Below, piece after piece: positions 1 to 12,246 of a DNA stretch of 64,000 bases (position 1 is its first letter; each line of letters begins with the position of its first letter). The translations under genes and the position numbers were made by a program. Location of the stretch: positions 19,509,167 through 19,573,166 of the forward strand of contig CM057839.1 of the NCBI GenBank assembly GCA_030068075.1. The letters run 5' to 3'. This DNA is from Paguma larvata (Eukaryota > Chordata > Mammalia > Carnivora > Viverridae). Under the pieces are notes generated by a model. It worked only from the letters and a program-made list of their open reading frames with translations, had not been told where the DNA came from and made no database searches.

Positions 1-1500
1 AGATTCTAAAGTCAGGAAAACAGACTTAAAACCGTATCTCTAAATATTATTAAGAAGAACAACTTTCCAACAATTTAATTCATACGCAGATCCGGTTTCC
101 TCAAATCCCCAAGCCACTTCTTTATTATTGGGCATGAATTTCAAATGCTAGAATATTTTCAGGAAATCAAGGGAAAAAGATTTTTTTTCATAATTGAAAA
201 TGATCGTCCTGTTCCCTCACCTCACCATCTGTTCTTCTGTTGCGACCTACTCTGTTGGTCATTTGAGCTCTGCTGAGAATCTTTCAGAAGGCATCAGATT
301 GTGTCCAGATGGGGGTCAGCTTGAGAATCCGAACTGCAGCTGTGTTCACACAAACCACAACACATTCTGTCGATAACCCCCTCTTTTACAAATTCCAGGG
401 CATTTTGATGACTCTGATTAGAGCAGCTGCTCTTTGACTTATACTTTCATGAAAGAGGCAAGTTTTACATTGTTATAAATGAAAAGTATTGTTCTAGAGT
501 TCTAAATGCTTTTATAAAACAGGTACTTTAATTTTCACACGGATGGCTTCCAAAGTTTTTGTTTGTTAAACATGTGCATCTTATATAATTTGTTTTATAA
601 ATTTGATAGTTGTTAACAAAACGTGAAATGCTTTCATTACCATGTGAAATTCATATCTGAGAATATGGAATCCATTTAAAATATTCATTTGGTTTCTGAA
701 TGTTTACTTAATGTTTAATGATGATGTTGTTCTGTTGTGAAATTGATTTCAAAAATTAAACTATATAATTTCATTATCACTTAATTGCGATAATTAACAA
801 ATATTTATCGAGTACTATTTTAGGTATATAGTTAAGTTAAAGGTCTTATATTATTTGTAACCTGCTTAGGGAGACAATAACAACAACAATGAAACAAAAG
901 AAAATAGTCCAAGGTGCATTAAATTCTAAATTATGTGGTACAAAGAGTAATAATAATGAGAACGTATGATGACGCATCTTTTAACTTTCTTTCACATATA
1001 TGTCTTTTTAAATCCTACCGTATTTATTTCATTATTTTTGGTTTAACAATTGTCTTCTTTGATAAATATATATTTATTAGGATGGGGTATTTCTGTTTCG
1101 TTGTGCGAATATCACAAATGATCTGCAAGAGTTGAATGTATATCATGCCTTCAACAGCTCTCATTTGGAATTGCACAGGATAATGGCAGCGTGGCCATGG
1201 AAATGAGCATCAAAGAAAATAAGAGGTATGAGGAGTAAAGGGGCAGTCTTTCCCACGTCTGAAAACAAAAAAGCAAACACAGATTGGTCCTGAATGTTAA
1301 AGCAAGGATCAGACACTAGGATAAATGGAGGAGGTACTGTCAGAAAAATTAGAACATATATATTCAAAACAGAATCAGTAGAGCAGATCAAAAACAGCAA
1401 GATATTACATGAACGCTTAAGACTGAAGAGCATAAAATGAATCTTCAGTGTATCCAACCTCTGCTTTACTTCTTACCAGCATTTAGAAAGTCAGTTGCCT
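1..1500. other. AT-rich unique sequence, no gene seen
   Basis: I recognise no repeat and no credible gene here. The open frames at 194-376 and 935-1135 are short, lack homology I can recognise and lack splice context. Bases 190-430 are less AT-rich than their surroundings and contain a perfect 14 bp palindrome, AGAGCAGCTGCTCT, at 420-433 with a CAGCTG E-box core. This could be a conserved non-coding element, but conservation cannot be judged from one sequence. Confidence 0.5.
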
Positions 1501-2479
1501 TTTTGGTCATACATTTACCCATTTCTAAGTATGATGATGATATTCATTATCAAATAGGGTTATTGTAAGAATTAATGTATGAATGTCATGGGCAAGGCAC
1601 AAATACTGTGGAAGCATAAAATGCATGTTACCTAGAAGTAAAAAAAAAGCTAACTGCACATTGCAATAAGATACAAGCCTCTTCCATGAAAGTCATTGAG
1701 AGTTAAACAAAAGAAAAAGTCTCTGTGATCAGCATGCCCATGAGGAATGCACTGAGACAGGACAGTTGCGTAATAAATATTTGTTAATTAAGAGTTGCAC
1801 AAATGAATAGTATGGACTGATTGCCACAAGTCTTCATAAGACATAGAACATTATCCTGCTTCTGATCACTACAGATTATTTGGAAATATTGAGAGTATAA
1901 TGGAGGTTTATTTATTTTGTTTTATCAACTTTGTTTTGGATTATTCAAATATATAGATATGTGTTGGGCAGTTTATTAAAAAGAAGAGAGGGTACTCAAA
2001 TATATCCTGGACCCCATCTATCTCATTAAGCTGTATACTTAGTTCATATGTAATAAGTGGTTTTCCAGGTCTTTACTGAATGCATATTGAATCTCCACAT
2101 TACATTTTTAGAATTTGATGAGGGATGCCATGTGAAAAGTAATGCCTAGATGAAACATATTTTATTCCAGTTTAGCCTTCTGATGAAAAAAAAGAAAAAA
2201 AAAAGAATGGAAGATGGATTGAATTTTGTAGACAAAAGTTTATTATGTACCAAATCCCAAATGGCTCTAGCAATTAGCATTCCTGTTTCTAGCTGGTAGA
2301 AGACGTAGATTTGTAAGGCAAGAGATAGATGGACATCGAATCTAACTTGAAAGATCTCTACAGTACCTGCATACTCACAGTGTACGTTTTTAAAAAACTT
2401 GGCATGCTGGAGTGTTCTGTGTATCTACGTATCAGATAATTGCATTGGTAAATTCTGAACTCACCAAAAAACCCAAAGA
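1500..2479. other. AT-rich unique sequence, possible weak MIR remnant
   Basis: Bases about 1536-1625 loosely resemble the 3' half of a MIR on the plus strand (a GGGTTATTGTAAG-like stretch followed by AAGGCAC). It is too diverged to call firmly. The rest is unique AT-rich sequence with short A runs at 1640 and 2187. Confidence 0.35.
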
Positions 2480-2757
2480 TACCTAGAGAGGAGGCCCGGT
2501 GATGACAGAGGCAGAGATTGGAGTGAAAGATTCATATTTCAGAAATGCCAAGGATTGCTGGCAAGGCTGAGAGCTATAAAGGAAAAGGCATGAAATAAAC
2601 TCTTTCCCAAGAGTCTTCCGAGAGAGCATGGCCCTATGAATAGCTTGTTTTCAGACTTCTAGCCTTGAAATTATGAAAGACCTAAAGTTTTGTTATCTAA
2701 ACCTCACAGTCAGTGGTACTTTGTTACAGCAGCTCTAGTAAACTGATACCCATACCA
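2480..2757 (+). mobile_element. MLT1-type LTR remnant (ERVL-MaLR), 3' part
   Basis: The stretch carries the order of motifs I know from the 3' half of MLT1 LTRs: GAGGCAGAGATTGGAGTGA near 2508, GGAAAAGGCATGAAA near 2581, GACTTCTAGCCT near 2655, then GGTACTTTGTTACAGCAG near 2714 and a final CTAGTAAACTGATACCCA. It has many substitutions, so it is an old solo LTR fragment. The 5' half is missing or too diverged to see. It would have supplied the promoter and poly-A region of a non-autonomous MaLR retrotransposon and is now inert. Confidence 0.8.
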
Positions 2758-2851
2758 ACTCCTCTTGTCTCTTAGTTGGACAACAGATTCCTTACTGCTG
2801 GGTTAACTGTACTACTTCTGGTTCCCATATAATTCACACTACATTCTCTAC

Positions 2852-3012
2852 ACCAGCACTGTCCAGTAGAACTCTCTGCAGTGATGAAATTATATTTATG
2901 CTGCCCAGTATGGTAGCCAACTGTCACATGTGGCTATTGAAGAGTTGGAAATGACTAGTGCATTTTTTTTTTTTTTTTGACCAGAACAGTGGCTGTTATT
3001 AGAAAGAACAGT
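2852..3012 (+). mobile_element. hAT-Charlie-type MITE (MER3-like)
   Basis: It begins with CCAGCACTGTCCAGTAGAAC and contains GGTAGCCAACTGTCACATGTGGCTATTGA, both hallmarks of a small non-autonomous hAT-Charlie element. A T17 run at about 2964-2980 interrupts the second half. The matching 3' terminal inverted repeat is not clear, so the right end is approximate. It has no coding capacity. The exact family name is uncertain. Confidence 0.55.
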
Positions 3013-3019
3013 TCTAGGG

Positions 3020-5580
3020 AATGGAATGATGTCAAGAACTAAATTTAATTATCTCTGTTTTTGCCATGTTATGACCTCTAGTTTGTCTTAAGATAAAGAT
3101 TAAAGCATTTAACATTGCCAGCAAGACTCCTCAAGCGTTTCTGACAGATATTCCTCTTTGCCGGGTATTCATCAACTTAGCTCTCCATCTAGCAGCTTTC
3201 GGCACCCTGTGCTCCATTGTACCCCAAGACTTTTGCCCATCAATACTTGTGGTAATTTTATCTCTTCCTTATGATAATCCATCCCTATTTAAACTTTGGT
3301 TGTCAGTTTATTGTCTCTACCCTGAGATGTCAAACAAGACCATATCTGCTTGTAATATGCTGCCATCCACCGCCCTTTTTCTGTTGTACTTATCAGAGTT
3401 AAGTTCATCTTTTGTGTTATTATGTATTATCTGCTTTCTCAACAAATATCAAACCTCATGAAGCTGATAACATTTGTGGTTCTCAGACCACCAATGAAAT
3501 GACATGGCTGGCAGATGATGGTCATTTAAACTATTAGTTGGACAAATGAAAAGAATGAAGTGACCTTGACTGTGACATGGATTTTTAATCAATAATTTCT
3601 ACTACTTCATTGATTTATCCAACCTATAAAATCGAGAAGTCATCTAGATTTAAAACAGAATCTAACTAAGTCATCTACTACTGATTTGTCATTAAAAAGG
3701 TCTATACAAATATAGATAAATCCAAACACTCTCAATAGCATTGGAAGCTAAACTCATAAGCGGTTAATACCAAAATCTGGGGGGAAATGATACTAAAAAA
3801 AAAGCAGATGGAATGGGATTGAGATAAAACCAATGTAGGCATTTGTTTTTTTCATACCTAGGCTTTACTCCATGAAAGAGAGAACATCATAAATAGATAA
3901 GAAGGTACTTCATGCCTTTCCTGCCGTCTGTCCACTGGCTCTGGTATCTAGTCTATCTCATATGTAGAAAACCTGTGCTCCTTCATTACTTTGTAATGCA
4001 GAAAACTACTTTATTCACCACTTCACATGCCAGCATAATATTTAACAGCCAAAATATTTTTGTAATAAAAGAAAATAACTTCACGCAATTAGTTAATGCA
4101 AAACTGATTAAGACACTGTGCATTATATGAAAATATATGGTGGTGAGTTGCAGTGTGTGTGGAATATAGGAATATTTTAAGGAAAGGGACAGTAAGTGGC
4201 CTATGGTATAAGAATTATGGAGGAACAGTAACTTAAGCAGCAGTAGAAGCTATATATCAAAATTTTCTATATGTTCTACTTATGTAGAGTAAAAATGACC
4301 CATGCACTGAGGATAGAAAAAGACACAAGTCAATGGAACTTTGGTTGTTACTGCTATATAATAGACAGCAAACTAGGAGGTATTCAAATCTACTGTCCAG
4401 GTGAAAATTTGATTTAAGTAATAAACCAGACATCATTGATCTGAGTTGCTTCTCATGCATTGGTTTAAATGTCCAAGCCACATACAACATGAATTTCATG
4501 ATACAAAGAGTTTAGTAGTTTTCCTTTCCTACATTCACCTTCTACCTTGCACACATTTGTCACTTTTTATAATCTCGGTCTTACATTATTGTCTTGTATT
4601 ATATACTACATAATTGAAAATTAACTGTGGTATAATAACTTGGACATATCTCAGCATTTCACAGAAGTAGTAATGAGGCTAGAAGAAAGCTAACTAGAAA
4701 AATGTAATATGTAAAAGGGAAGAGTAAATGAATCTGGGAGACCCAGGAGAAGCAGATACTTCTAAAGCAGAATCATTTGGATGCAGGATCAGGTTTCAGG
4801 ACACTGTCATAACTCAGACCACTATAAAAGAATTTTGCCTCTGTAAAGAGATAATAAGCTAAGAAAGCAAAATGACAAAGGGATGATGAATGCTTGCCAG
4901 TGAGCTGAAGCATAGTAGTAGTTAATGGAAACAGTAGCACTGAAAAAAACTAGTCTTTGGGTAGAAGAGAACTGATTCTGCGGAAAAATCAAATCAATAA
5001 TATGGAAGGCAAGCTTGAATAGCATTCCCAGAATACAGAAGAGAAGGGCAAAGGGATAAACATGATGAGAAAGAAAATGATGTATAACAACAGGAAACAA
5101 GACCCAACGTATAGAGAATTTGTATTTTGAGGGAGAACTCAAAAATATTTTTAAAATTCACAATGTGCTTGGATTGAATCTTTCTCACATATAAGATAAA
5201 AATTGAATCCATACTACTATGTGTCAGATAACTACGATTCAAGCAACTATAATAATTAAAAGGTCAATAAAATAGATATACTCTAAAACTACAACTGGAT
5301 TATAATTACAAAGAAATTCAGGTAGATAAAAGTGTATGCAGAGAGATAAAATCAAGGGAAACCGAGACTGTGCCAAAATACCAAACACTAGTGAAAATAG
5401 AATTTCGCGAACTGATTTTTCAGTTTTGAGAGACATTTTTGTGATTCCTCAATTTATTATTGCTTATTCAATTGTAAGAGTAACTAAAAAAGATTTTTAT
5501 TTATGAAAAGACGTATAAAATAGATCTCCCCTGAAGCACTATTGACAAAAAGATCCTTAAAGATGGATTCCAACTGAATA
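3020..5580. other. Unique sequence, no gene seen
   Basis: No repeat family is clear to me. Bases 3100-3460 are somewhat richer in C and could be an L2-type remnant, but no diagnostic motif is certain. The minus-strand frames at 4257-4499, 4822-5142 and 5239-5436 are low-complexity and hydrophobic, as expected when AT-rich DNA is read backwards. They lack recognisable domains or initiation context. Confidence 0.4.
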
Positions 5581-5594
5581 AAATATCTGTCATT

Positions 5595-5825
5595 TACTGA
5601 AGCATAAATGTTAGTCACCCTTCTAAGCACTTTATGTGCATTAATTTAATGCATGTGACAGCTATAAGAGTAAGTTACTATTCTTATCCTCATTTTATAG
5701 AGCAGGAAACAAAAACGGAGTAACTAAGTAATTTTCCCAAGGTTACATGCCTGATAAATGATAAAGATTGCATTCGAATTCAGACTCTCCGTCTAGAGTT
5801 GGTGACATAGCATCATGTTATTCTA
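5595..5825 (-). mobile_element. MIR (ancient tRNA-derived SINE)
   Basis: On the plus strand it reads as the reverse complement of MIR. There is a CTAAGCACTTTATGTGCATTA-like segment at 5622-5645, then CCTCATTTTATAGAGCAGGAAAC at 5688-5710, TCCCAAGGTTACATG at 5736-5750, and a GCATTCGAATTCAGACTCTC-like internal promoter segment at 5770-5790. It predates placental radiation and is not mobile. Confidence 0.85.
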
Positions 5826-6129
5826 CTACACTAATTACAATAAACGCTGAAAATCGGGTGATGGGAGATACAAATAAAAAGAATCGGTGGTAAAAACTGA
5901 GGCTCATTACATCTGAAATAATTCCAGACTGTGGAAATTCCATGTCTGTACAAATGTTTATTACAACAAAATGCAAAATGATTGATGTAGGATTGTTTTT
6001 AGTTGTGATCCCACTTCCTTGTTGATGAAGGAGAACAGGCTCTACTCTTCCCGTATTTTCTTTGCTCACTGTAATCCAACCCTAGGAGGACCCTTTAAGT
6101 GCAAAATTGTTTGGATGTTTTATGAAGTA
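5826..6129. other. Unique spacer
   Basis: This is AT-rich sequence between the MIR and the next SINE. The minus-strand frame at 5818-6069 begins in unique DNA and ends inside the MIR, so it is not a credible gene. Confidence 0.5.
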
Positions 6130-6360
6130 GAATAAGGAGAAGAGAGTGGGGCCTATGTGGCTCAGCCTGTCCTCAGGCGTAGGACTCTTGACTTCCGCTC
6201 AGGTCATTTTCATAGTTCATGGGTTCGAGCCCTATATCAGGCTCTGTGGAACCTGCTTGAGATTCTATCTCTCCCTCTCCCTCTCTTTGTCCCTTCCCTG
6301 CTCTGTCTCTCTCTCAAAATAAATAAATAAACATTAAAAAGAAAAGAATCAGGGGAAGAC
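6130..6360 (+). mobile_element. CAN-SINE (tRNA-derived) with imperfect TSD
   Basis: A tRNA-like head (GGGGCCTATGTGGCTCAG) starts at about 6147. It is followed by the box-B-like GGGTTCGAGCC, a CTCTCCCTCTCC pyrimidine body and an AAATAAATAAATAAACATTAAAAA tail. Flanks 6130-6144 and 6346-6360 match at 12 of 15 positions (GAATAAGGAGAAGAG against GAATCAGGGGAAGAC), which gives a plausible TSD. The central GCTGACAGCTCAGAG block is shortened. The element is moderately diverged. Confidence 0.9.
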
Positions 6361-7059
6361 GAAAGAACAGATAACAAGTAAAAAGCAAGTTAGGGGAAAG
6401 AAAAAAAGTCCGAGGGCACCTTTTCGTTGTGTATATAAAAGATGTGTAAAAGAAATTCAGTGGGTACAGGGTGTTGATGAGGAAAAAGGATAATTTTAAT
6501 GAATGTTTTTATAGGATATGCGTTTCCCTCACATTTTGTGTCTGATTATACATGTGAAACAAAATTAAATGTCTTTAGGTGTGAGATCTCCTGAAGATAC
6601 GTTATAAACCTCAGTGTAACCACCACGAAAATACGACACTCTAATTAAAATTCTATTTAAGAAAACATCCAAGTAGTGCAAAACAGACTGGAAAGGGAGG
6701 TCAGAGAAACAGCAAAGAATGAAAAAAAGGAGAAAATATGAAAACAAAACTAAAATAGTAGGCACAAACCCAATCATATCAATAATTACACATATATATG
6801 TATGCATTGTTACATACATATAATAATCAAAGGCAGAGATTTTCAGAATGGATAAATAAAATGAATCCCAATTTTATATGCTCTATAACTGGTATACTTT
6901 AAATATAATGTCCTTTTGAGCACTTCTTTTGCAAATTCCATAAAACTATTTGGAAAGATTTCCATTAATTCTGTCTCTAATTCAGCTTATATTATACTCT
7001 TAAAAATTGGCAAAACTACATTCTGTCTTTACATTATAATGATTACATGTAATGCAAGC
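6361..7059. other. AT-rich unique sequence
   Basis: No recognised repeat or gene. The minus-strand frame at 6565-6819 is short and hydrophobic, without a recognisable domain. Confidence 0.45.
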
Positions 7060-7673
7060 TTACATGACAAAACTCCAAGACAGTGGTATAATTTTAGTCT
7101 TAGTCAAATATATGTTTTATAAAAAAAAATAGGAAAGGGTCAAAATAAGTTTCTGGATTTATGCATTTATTTACCATTTCTTATGCTCTTTGTTCTGTCA
7201 CAGGAACTCAGGAGGCCATCTGGTTACCTTCCCTTTCAGCTGAAACAATTTTGTTTAGCTTTCTTTTAGTTCAGTACTTTTGGCCACAGATTCTTTTTGT
7301 TTTATTTCTATCAAAAATGTCTTTATCTTACTGTCAGTCATGAATTATATTATCACTGAAATTACAATTTGTGGTCGGTATCTTTCTCTCCTTCATCAGT
7401 AAAAATGTCCACTCTCTTCTTGTCTCCATCATTTTTGATTGACTCATTAATTGGAGTGTTGTTCCATGGTATGCTATATGTCATTTTCCTTTTTCTGCTA
7501 TCACAATGTGCTTTTGATCTCTGACTTTAAACACTTTCACTGTGGGGTGCCTGGTATGGCCTTGTTCAGGTCTATTTGTATGTTCAGTATTATTTTTTTA
7601 ATATCTATCTACCAATCCTCTTCTAAAAATTTGGAAAATCTTCATCCATGATACCTTTTAAGAATTTTTTCCT

Positions 7674-7895
7674 GGGGCGCTCTGTGGCTCAGTTGGCTAA
7701 GTGGCCAACTTCAGCTCAGGTCATGATCTGACAGTTTGTGGGTTTGAGCCCCGTGTGGGGCTCTGTGCTGACAGTTCAGAGCTTAGAGCCTGCTTCAGAG
7801 TCTGTGTCTCCCCCTTTCTCTGCCCCTCCCCCATTTAAGCTCCGTCTCTATCTCTCAAAAATAAAAAAAATTAAAAAATTAAAAAAAATTAATTA
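7674..7895 (+). mobile_element. CAN-SINE inside old L1
   Basis: The head GGGGCGCTCTGTGGCTCAG is followed by GGTCATGATCTGACAG, the box-B-like GGTTTGAGCCCC, GGCTCTGTGCTGACAG, the body and TCTCTATCTCTCAAAAATAA, then an A-rich tail with AATT interruptions. The order and the CTGACAGTTCAGAGC block are those of the feliform subtype. A TSD is unclear because both flanks are T-rich. Confidence 0.95.
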
Positions 7896-8110
7896 ATATA
7901 AAAATATTTTTTCTGTCCTATCCTCTTTTTCTGCCATTTTAATTCCATGCACTTTTGACCTTGTGATGCCATTAAACATATCCTTGAGGCTTCAGTTTTA
8001 TTTGAAATGTTGTTTCTTTCTGTTCTTTATCTTGGCTTATGTCTGTTGTTCTACCATCAAATTCATCTAGTCTTTTTTCTGTCCTGTTCATTTGGCTATG
8101 TCTACCCAGT

Positions 8111-8279
8111 ATAATTTTTTTAAGTTTATTTAGTTATTTTGAGAGAAAGAGAAAGAGGCAGAGAGAGGGGGAGGGAGAGAATCCCAAGCAAGCCCTCTGC
8201 TGTCAGTGCAAAGCCCAGTGCAGGGCTCGAACTCAGGAGACTGTGAGATCATGACCTAAGCCAAAGTGGCGTGCTTAAA
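8111..8279 (-). mobile_element. 5'-truncated CAN-SINE with TSD
   Basis: The poly-T side is at 8116-8140 and the GA-rich tract at 8141-8175. The reverse of the tRNA-related region (GGCTCGAACTCAGGAG, then ATCATGACCTAAGCC) runs to 8276. The first ~35 bases of the head are absent. TCTACCCAGT occurs exactly on both sides (8101-8110 and 8280-8289), so truncation happened during insertion and not by later deletion. Confidence 0.93.
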
Positions 8280-8340
8280 TCTACCCAGTGAATTTTTAGT
8301 TTCAGAAATTCTATTTCTCACTTCTCAGGTTTCCATCTGT

Positions 8341-9761
8341 TCTTCTTCTTATTATTTATATTTGAGAAAAAATATAGAGTACTTAATTTGACTCAAAGAA
8401 AGAAACATTTGAATTTTAATATTGCTACATTTATTGAAAAATGAAAGAGATTAAAACATGCATTAATATATGATCTCCAGAAAATATTATGGATGGGTAC
8501 TTTTATACATTGATTTTTAAAAATATTGGCAAAATAGGAAAGTCCTTAGTTACATCGCTTAACCTACTAACAATTTGAGTCTTAATTTTTGACTCTAAAT
8601 TTTGAATCTGATTTTAATAAGCCAGTTGTTAACATGCATTCCCAGTTATGATTGTCTTCTCTCATCTCTTTCGATACCAGCCTACCAAATGTGTAATGAA
8701 AGTGGGACACATGCAATATTTAGTAAATCATCATCACCATAAGACAATTCCATATTTAAATTCAACGCTTTGTAGAATGTTACCCTTCAATAGAGCAGAA
8801 AATTATTAATTCATAATTTGAAACAATGTTTTGTTAACAGTTTCATGCATGTACAAACAAACACACTATTTCTATGGGTTGAAAACATTAAAAAATTATT
8901 TATAGTAGGGCTACCAAGAGTTCTAAATAATTGAATATGAATTACGTTTCTCAAGCTTCATTCATCAGGGGATTATTTTTCCAGGAATAGTTAACGGATC
9001 TTGTATTTATTAAAGCTTCCATTAGAGGAAAACTAGTTGATAAGATTTCTCCTCTTATACTTAAAATTATATAATGCTTAATTTATTCACATTCTGAAAT
9101 GCTACCGATGATTTAAAAACAAATCTTTCAATGACGCCTGATATTTTGCTGTTGTTCTGGTTTTGTGTGTATCTTAGCTCTTTGAAATGTGTGAATACTA
9201 AATTTTAGCTCATATTCTGAAAGCGAAACACTTGACATTCAGTAGCTTTTAGAATCTAGGATAAGATAGCCTTTCACATATTCCATGAATAACATTTGAC
9301 ATTTTAAAGTAACATTTAAAAAATGACCTCTTTCATCTTTTAGATATTGCATTGTGAGGGCATGATGCCTGACACTTTTGCAACCATCTTGTGATAATGA
9401 GGGTGGAGAGACAGAGGGAAAGAGGAAGAGAAACATAGGACCGATACAACTGTTAATTTTCTTATGCATAAGTAAGATCAACAGGCCTGTGTGTAACCAG
9501 AATTTCTTGCTCAGGGCTGTAGCAAATGCCTGATAATCTTAATGTAGAGTGCTATTTTTTTTCACTTAAAAAAATTTGGAGGCTTGCTTCATTGTGCTGT
9601 GCGCAGGAGTATCTAAATATTGCCTCCCTAAACACATCAGCAAAATATGGGTTTCTGAAAACCAACTTTATCTTTATTATTATTATGAGAGGAAAATGGA
9701 GGATTCCATGTGTTGCACTATTAAATTTTTGCTATACTTAACTTCTGCATATTGAATAGTA
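8341..9761. other. Repeat-poor AT-rich sequence
   Basis: I recognise no interspersed repeat. Composition between about 8600 and 9230 is complex and free of simple repeats, so it may include conserved non-coding DNA. The minus frame at 9239-9481 is not a convincing gene. Confidence 0.4.
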
Positions 9762-10003
9762 TAATGCTCTTATTTTCTTTTTCTTAATGCTTATCATTTT
9801 TTGAGAGAAAGAGAGAACACAAATTTGCGTGCAGAGAGGGGGCAGAGAGAGAGGGAGACAAAGAATTCGAAGTGGGCTCTGCACTGACAGCAGATACCGC
9901 AATGTGGGGCTTGAACTCAGGAATCATGAGATCATGACCTGAGCCAAAGTCAGATGCTTAGCTGACTGAGCCACTCAGGCGCCCCTGTAATGCTCTTATT
10001 TTC
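9762..10003 (-). mobile_element. CAN-SINE with perfect 16 bp TSD
   Basis: The element body is 9778-9987 and runs from a poly-T side through a GAGAGA tract to the head complement, GAGCCACTCAGGCGCCCC, ending at 9986. The target duplication TAATGCTCTTATTTTC is exact at 9762-9777 and 9988-10003. The perfect TSD and full-length head indicate a fairly recent LINE-mediated insertion. Confidence 0.97.
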
Positions 10004-11394
10004 ATCTTTTGTCTGTTTCTTTAACCATATAAGTCATTTCCACAAGTAATATTATCAGCATTTTCTTTATACATTTAAGAGGTGGTTTATTTGATTTATG
10101 AAGATTATGTTTCTTTTATCTTTATAGTCTTAATTGGACGATTAAAGGAAACCATGTATGACTTTGAGATTTCTCCATGTTAAGAGCTTAGACTGAAGAT
10201 TTTTCATTATGTCAGTGTGGTATTCATGGTACATTCAGTCTTGTCCTTATTAAAATTGACAGTTTTTCTTTTATTTAGTTTTTTAATTCTAAATCCTCAT
10301 ACACAGTATTGGCAACGAAAAATGTGCAAGAATTATAATGCTATATTCGTTCAAATCATCTCCATTCTTAGATCTTCCTAGCTCACGATGATAGCCTGCA
10401 GGATTTGACATCTCAGTGGAAGGACTGCATTCATCAGTAGGATGAGAATGTATCCTGTATTCGTCAGCAGGATATGAAAACTGGAAATTGCAATCAATAA
10501 ATTACCCTTTACTACAGACAGCCGCTTTGCAGTTTTAGAGGGTTTGGGTGATAATTTACAGGTTGGTGTACATAGCATTACAATAAAGCAGTGGATAATG
10601 ACTCTAATTGTTATGTGGGGAAGGCAGAAGGAATTACCACTTGCATTGGGAACAAAAATAAAAATATGTAACGAGTTTCAGCTCAGAGATGGTAGTTGTT
10701 TTTTTCTTCTTGAAGAATCTGAAACTTCAAAGGTTTTGTTCAAACCTCAATAGTTTTTCTTTTAATTTGATATAATTAAAATGTTATAAAAACATATTTG
10801 AAATGATTAAATGTGGAAGAATACCAAAACACAGTGAGAATTGTATTTGTTTACTACAGACTTTGCTTTGGCATCCTGTCAGCACAAATTAACTAATTTG
10901 CTTTTAGCAAAATTACAAAAGCGTTATTAGATTATATTATTTTCATGGTACATACAGATATATAGTAGGTAAAATGCTCAAACTCACTTAGTCACTCCCT
11001 TCCATAAATTTTAGTAGTATTTTTCCAACCTTTGATATGGCCTCTTGGAAAACCCCTTGTTTCATTCCTTGGATTTAACATTCAACATTATTTATTTGGC
11101 TAAGAACCACATCCTTTTCCACGAATAACATAAAAAAGACCTCTATTACTTTCTGAGAAACTATTCTGGCCAGGCATTAGAATGTCACGCTGATATACAT
11201 TGGGTCTAGGGAAATGGAGAAATTGCTAACCTAGTTTCCTTACCCGTGATGGTATATGTAACTTAGAACACTCAGATTCCATTTTTCCCAAGTCAGATTA
11301 CATAGAAAATTAAAAGCTCTATCAAACAAACACTTTAAGGCAGATTCTTTTAAAATTATCTATTTTAGATAATAAAAACATGCAAAAATGTATT
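10004..11394. other. Unique sequence with a small imperfect duplication
   Basis: No interspersed repeat is evident. CATTCATCAGTAGGATGAG (near 10430) and TATTCGTCAGCAGGATATG (near 10458) look like an imperfect tandem duplication of about 28 bp. The overlapping short open frames on both strands (10378-10578, 10544-10753) have no recognisable features. Confidence 0.4.
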
Positions 11395-11850
11395 CATTAA
11401 ATTTTTACAATTTAAGTTTTAAAAAATATATATAGTCATACAACCATCACTACAATTATACATCACTGTAATTAGACCATATCCATCAAATTAAAATATC
11501 TACTCTTGCTTTTTACAGTCATGCCTTTCCTAATTATGCCCACTCACATCTGATTTTAGTTGATAGAATTTTACCTTTCCCATAATGTCATAAAAATCCA
11601 AAAATGGCTTAGAGTCTTTTGAATATATACATGTATAAATTTATTTTTGGATTTTATATATTTATAAAATTATTTTACTTATCCTAATGCTTTTGAGCTT
11701 AATCCATGTCTCAGGAGTACATTCTTTTTAATTGCTGAGGATTATGCCATTGAATGAAGAAACCACAGTCTTTTTCTCCATATGTCAGGTGTTAGAAATG
11801 TGGCTTATTTCAGATTCTGGATATTATACACAATATTTTAATTCATATTA
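11395..11850 (-). mobile_element. Old L1M 3'-end fragment
   Basis: On the plus strand the order ACAACCATCACTACAATTA, then CCTAATGCTTTTGAGCTTAATCCATG, then TTGCTGAGGATTATGCCATTGAATG matches the reverse complement of the 3' UTR and ORF2 end of old mammalian L1s. It is strongly decayed with no coding capacity. Confidence 0.7.
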
Positions 11851-12246
11851 TGATCACCAGAAATCTCTAGCTGTAGTTTTTTTGGTTTTTGTTTGTTTGT
11901 TTGTTTTCCTGATGATGTCTTTCTGCTCTTGATGTGTTACACTTTCAGGGTAATATCAATGTAATATTGCTTTCATAGAGAGATTTGGGAATTAGTTCTA
12001 CCTCAGGAAGAGGTATTAGAACTGGTATTATTTCTTTCTTAAGTAGTTAGCAGAATCCATTGTTGAAGTCATCTGTATCTGCAATGTTATTTACAGGAAA
12101 TATTTTAATTGTGGATTCAATTTATATAATTGATATGAGAATATGCATCTATTTTTACTGGTTGAATTTAAGTAAATTACTTATTGAATTTAACATTCTA
12201 TATTGCTATGTCATAAATATCTAGACTTTGAAGTGTCATATCTGTT
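11851..12246. other. AT-rich unique sequence
   Basis: It contains a short GTTT run near 11889. No gene or clear repeat is visible. Confidence 0.45.

Larger units (their letters stand above)
7060..8340 (-). mobile_element. Old L1M fragment, minus strand, interrupted by two SINEs
   Basis: The thymine-rich plus strand, with motifs such as GAATTTTTAGTTTCAGAAATTCTATTTC at 8290-8317, matches my memory of the reverse complement of the 5' region of old L1M elements. The sequence reads through from 7673 to 7895 and from 8110 to 8280 once the two inserted SINEs are removed. It has no intact frame. The left boundary is approximate. Confidence 0.55.

Noticed and set aside
3100..3460. Possible L2 element or small gene (frame 3249-3461)
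   Set aside because: Similarity to the L2 3' end was too vague, and the frame has no domain or context.
6147..6260. tRNA-like box A/box B sequences in many places
   Set aside because: They belong to tRNA-derived SINEs. Without an intact cloverleaf and with SINE bodies attached, they are not tRNA genes.
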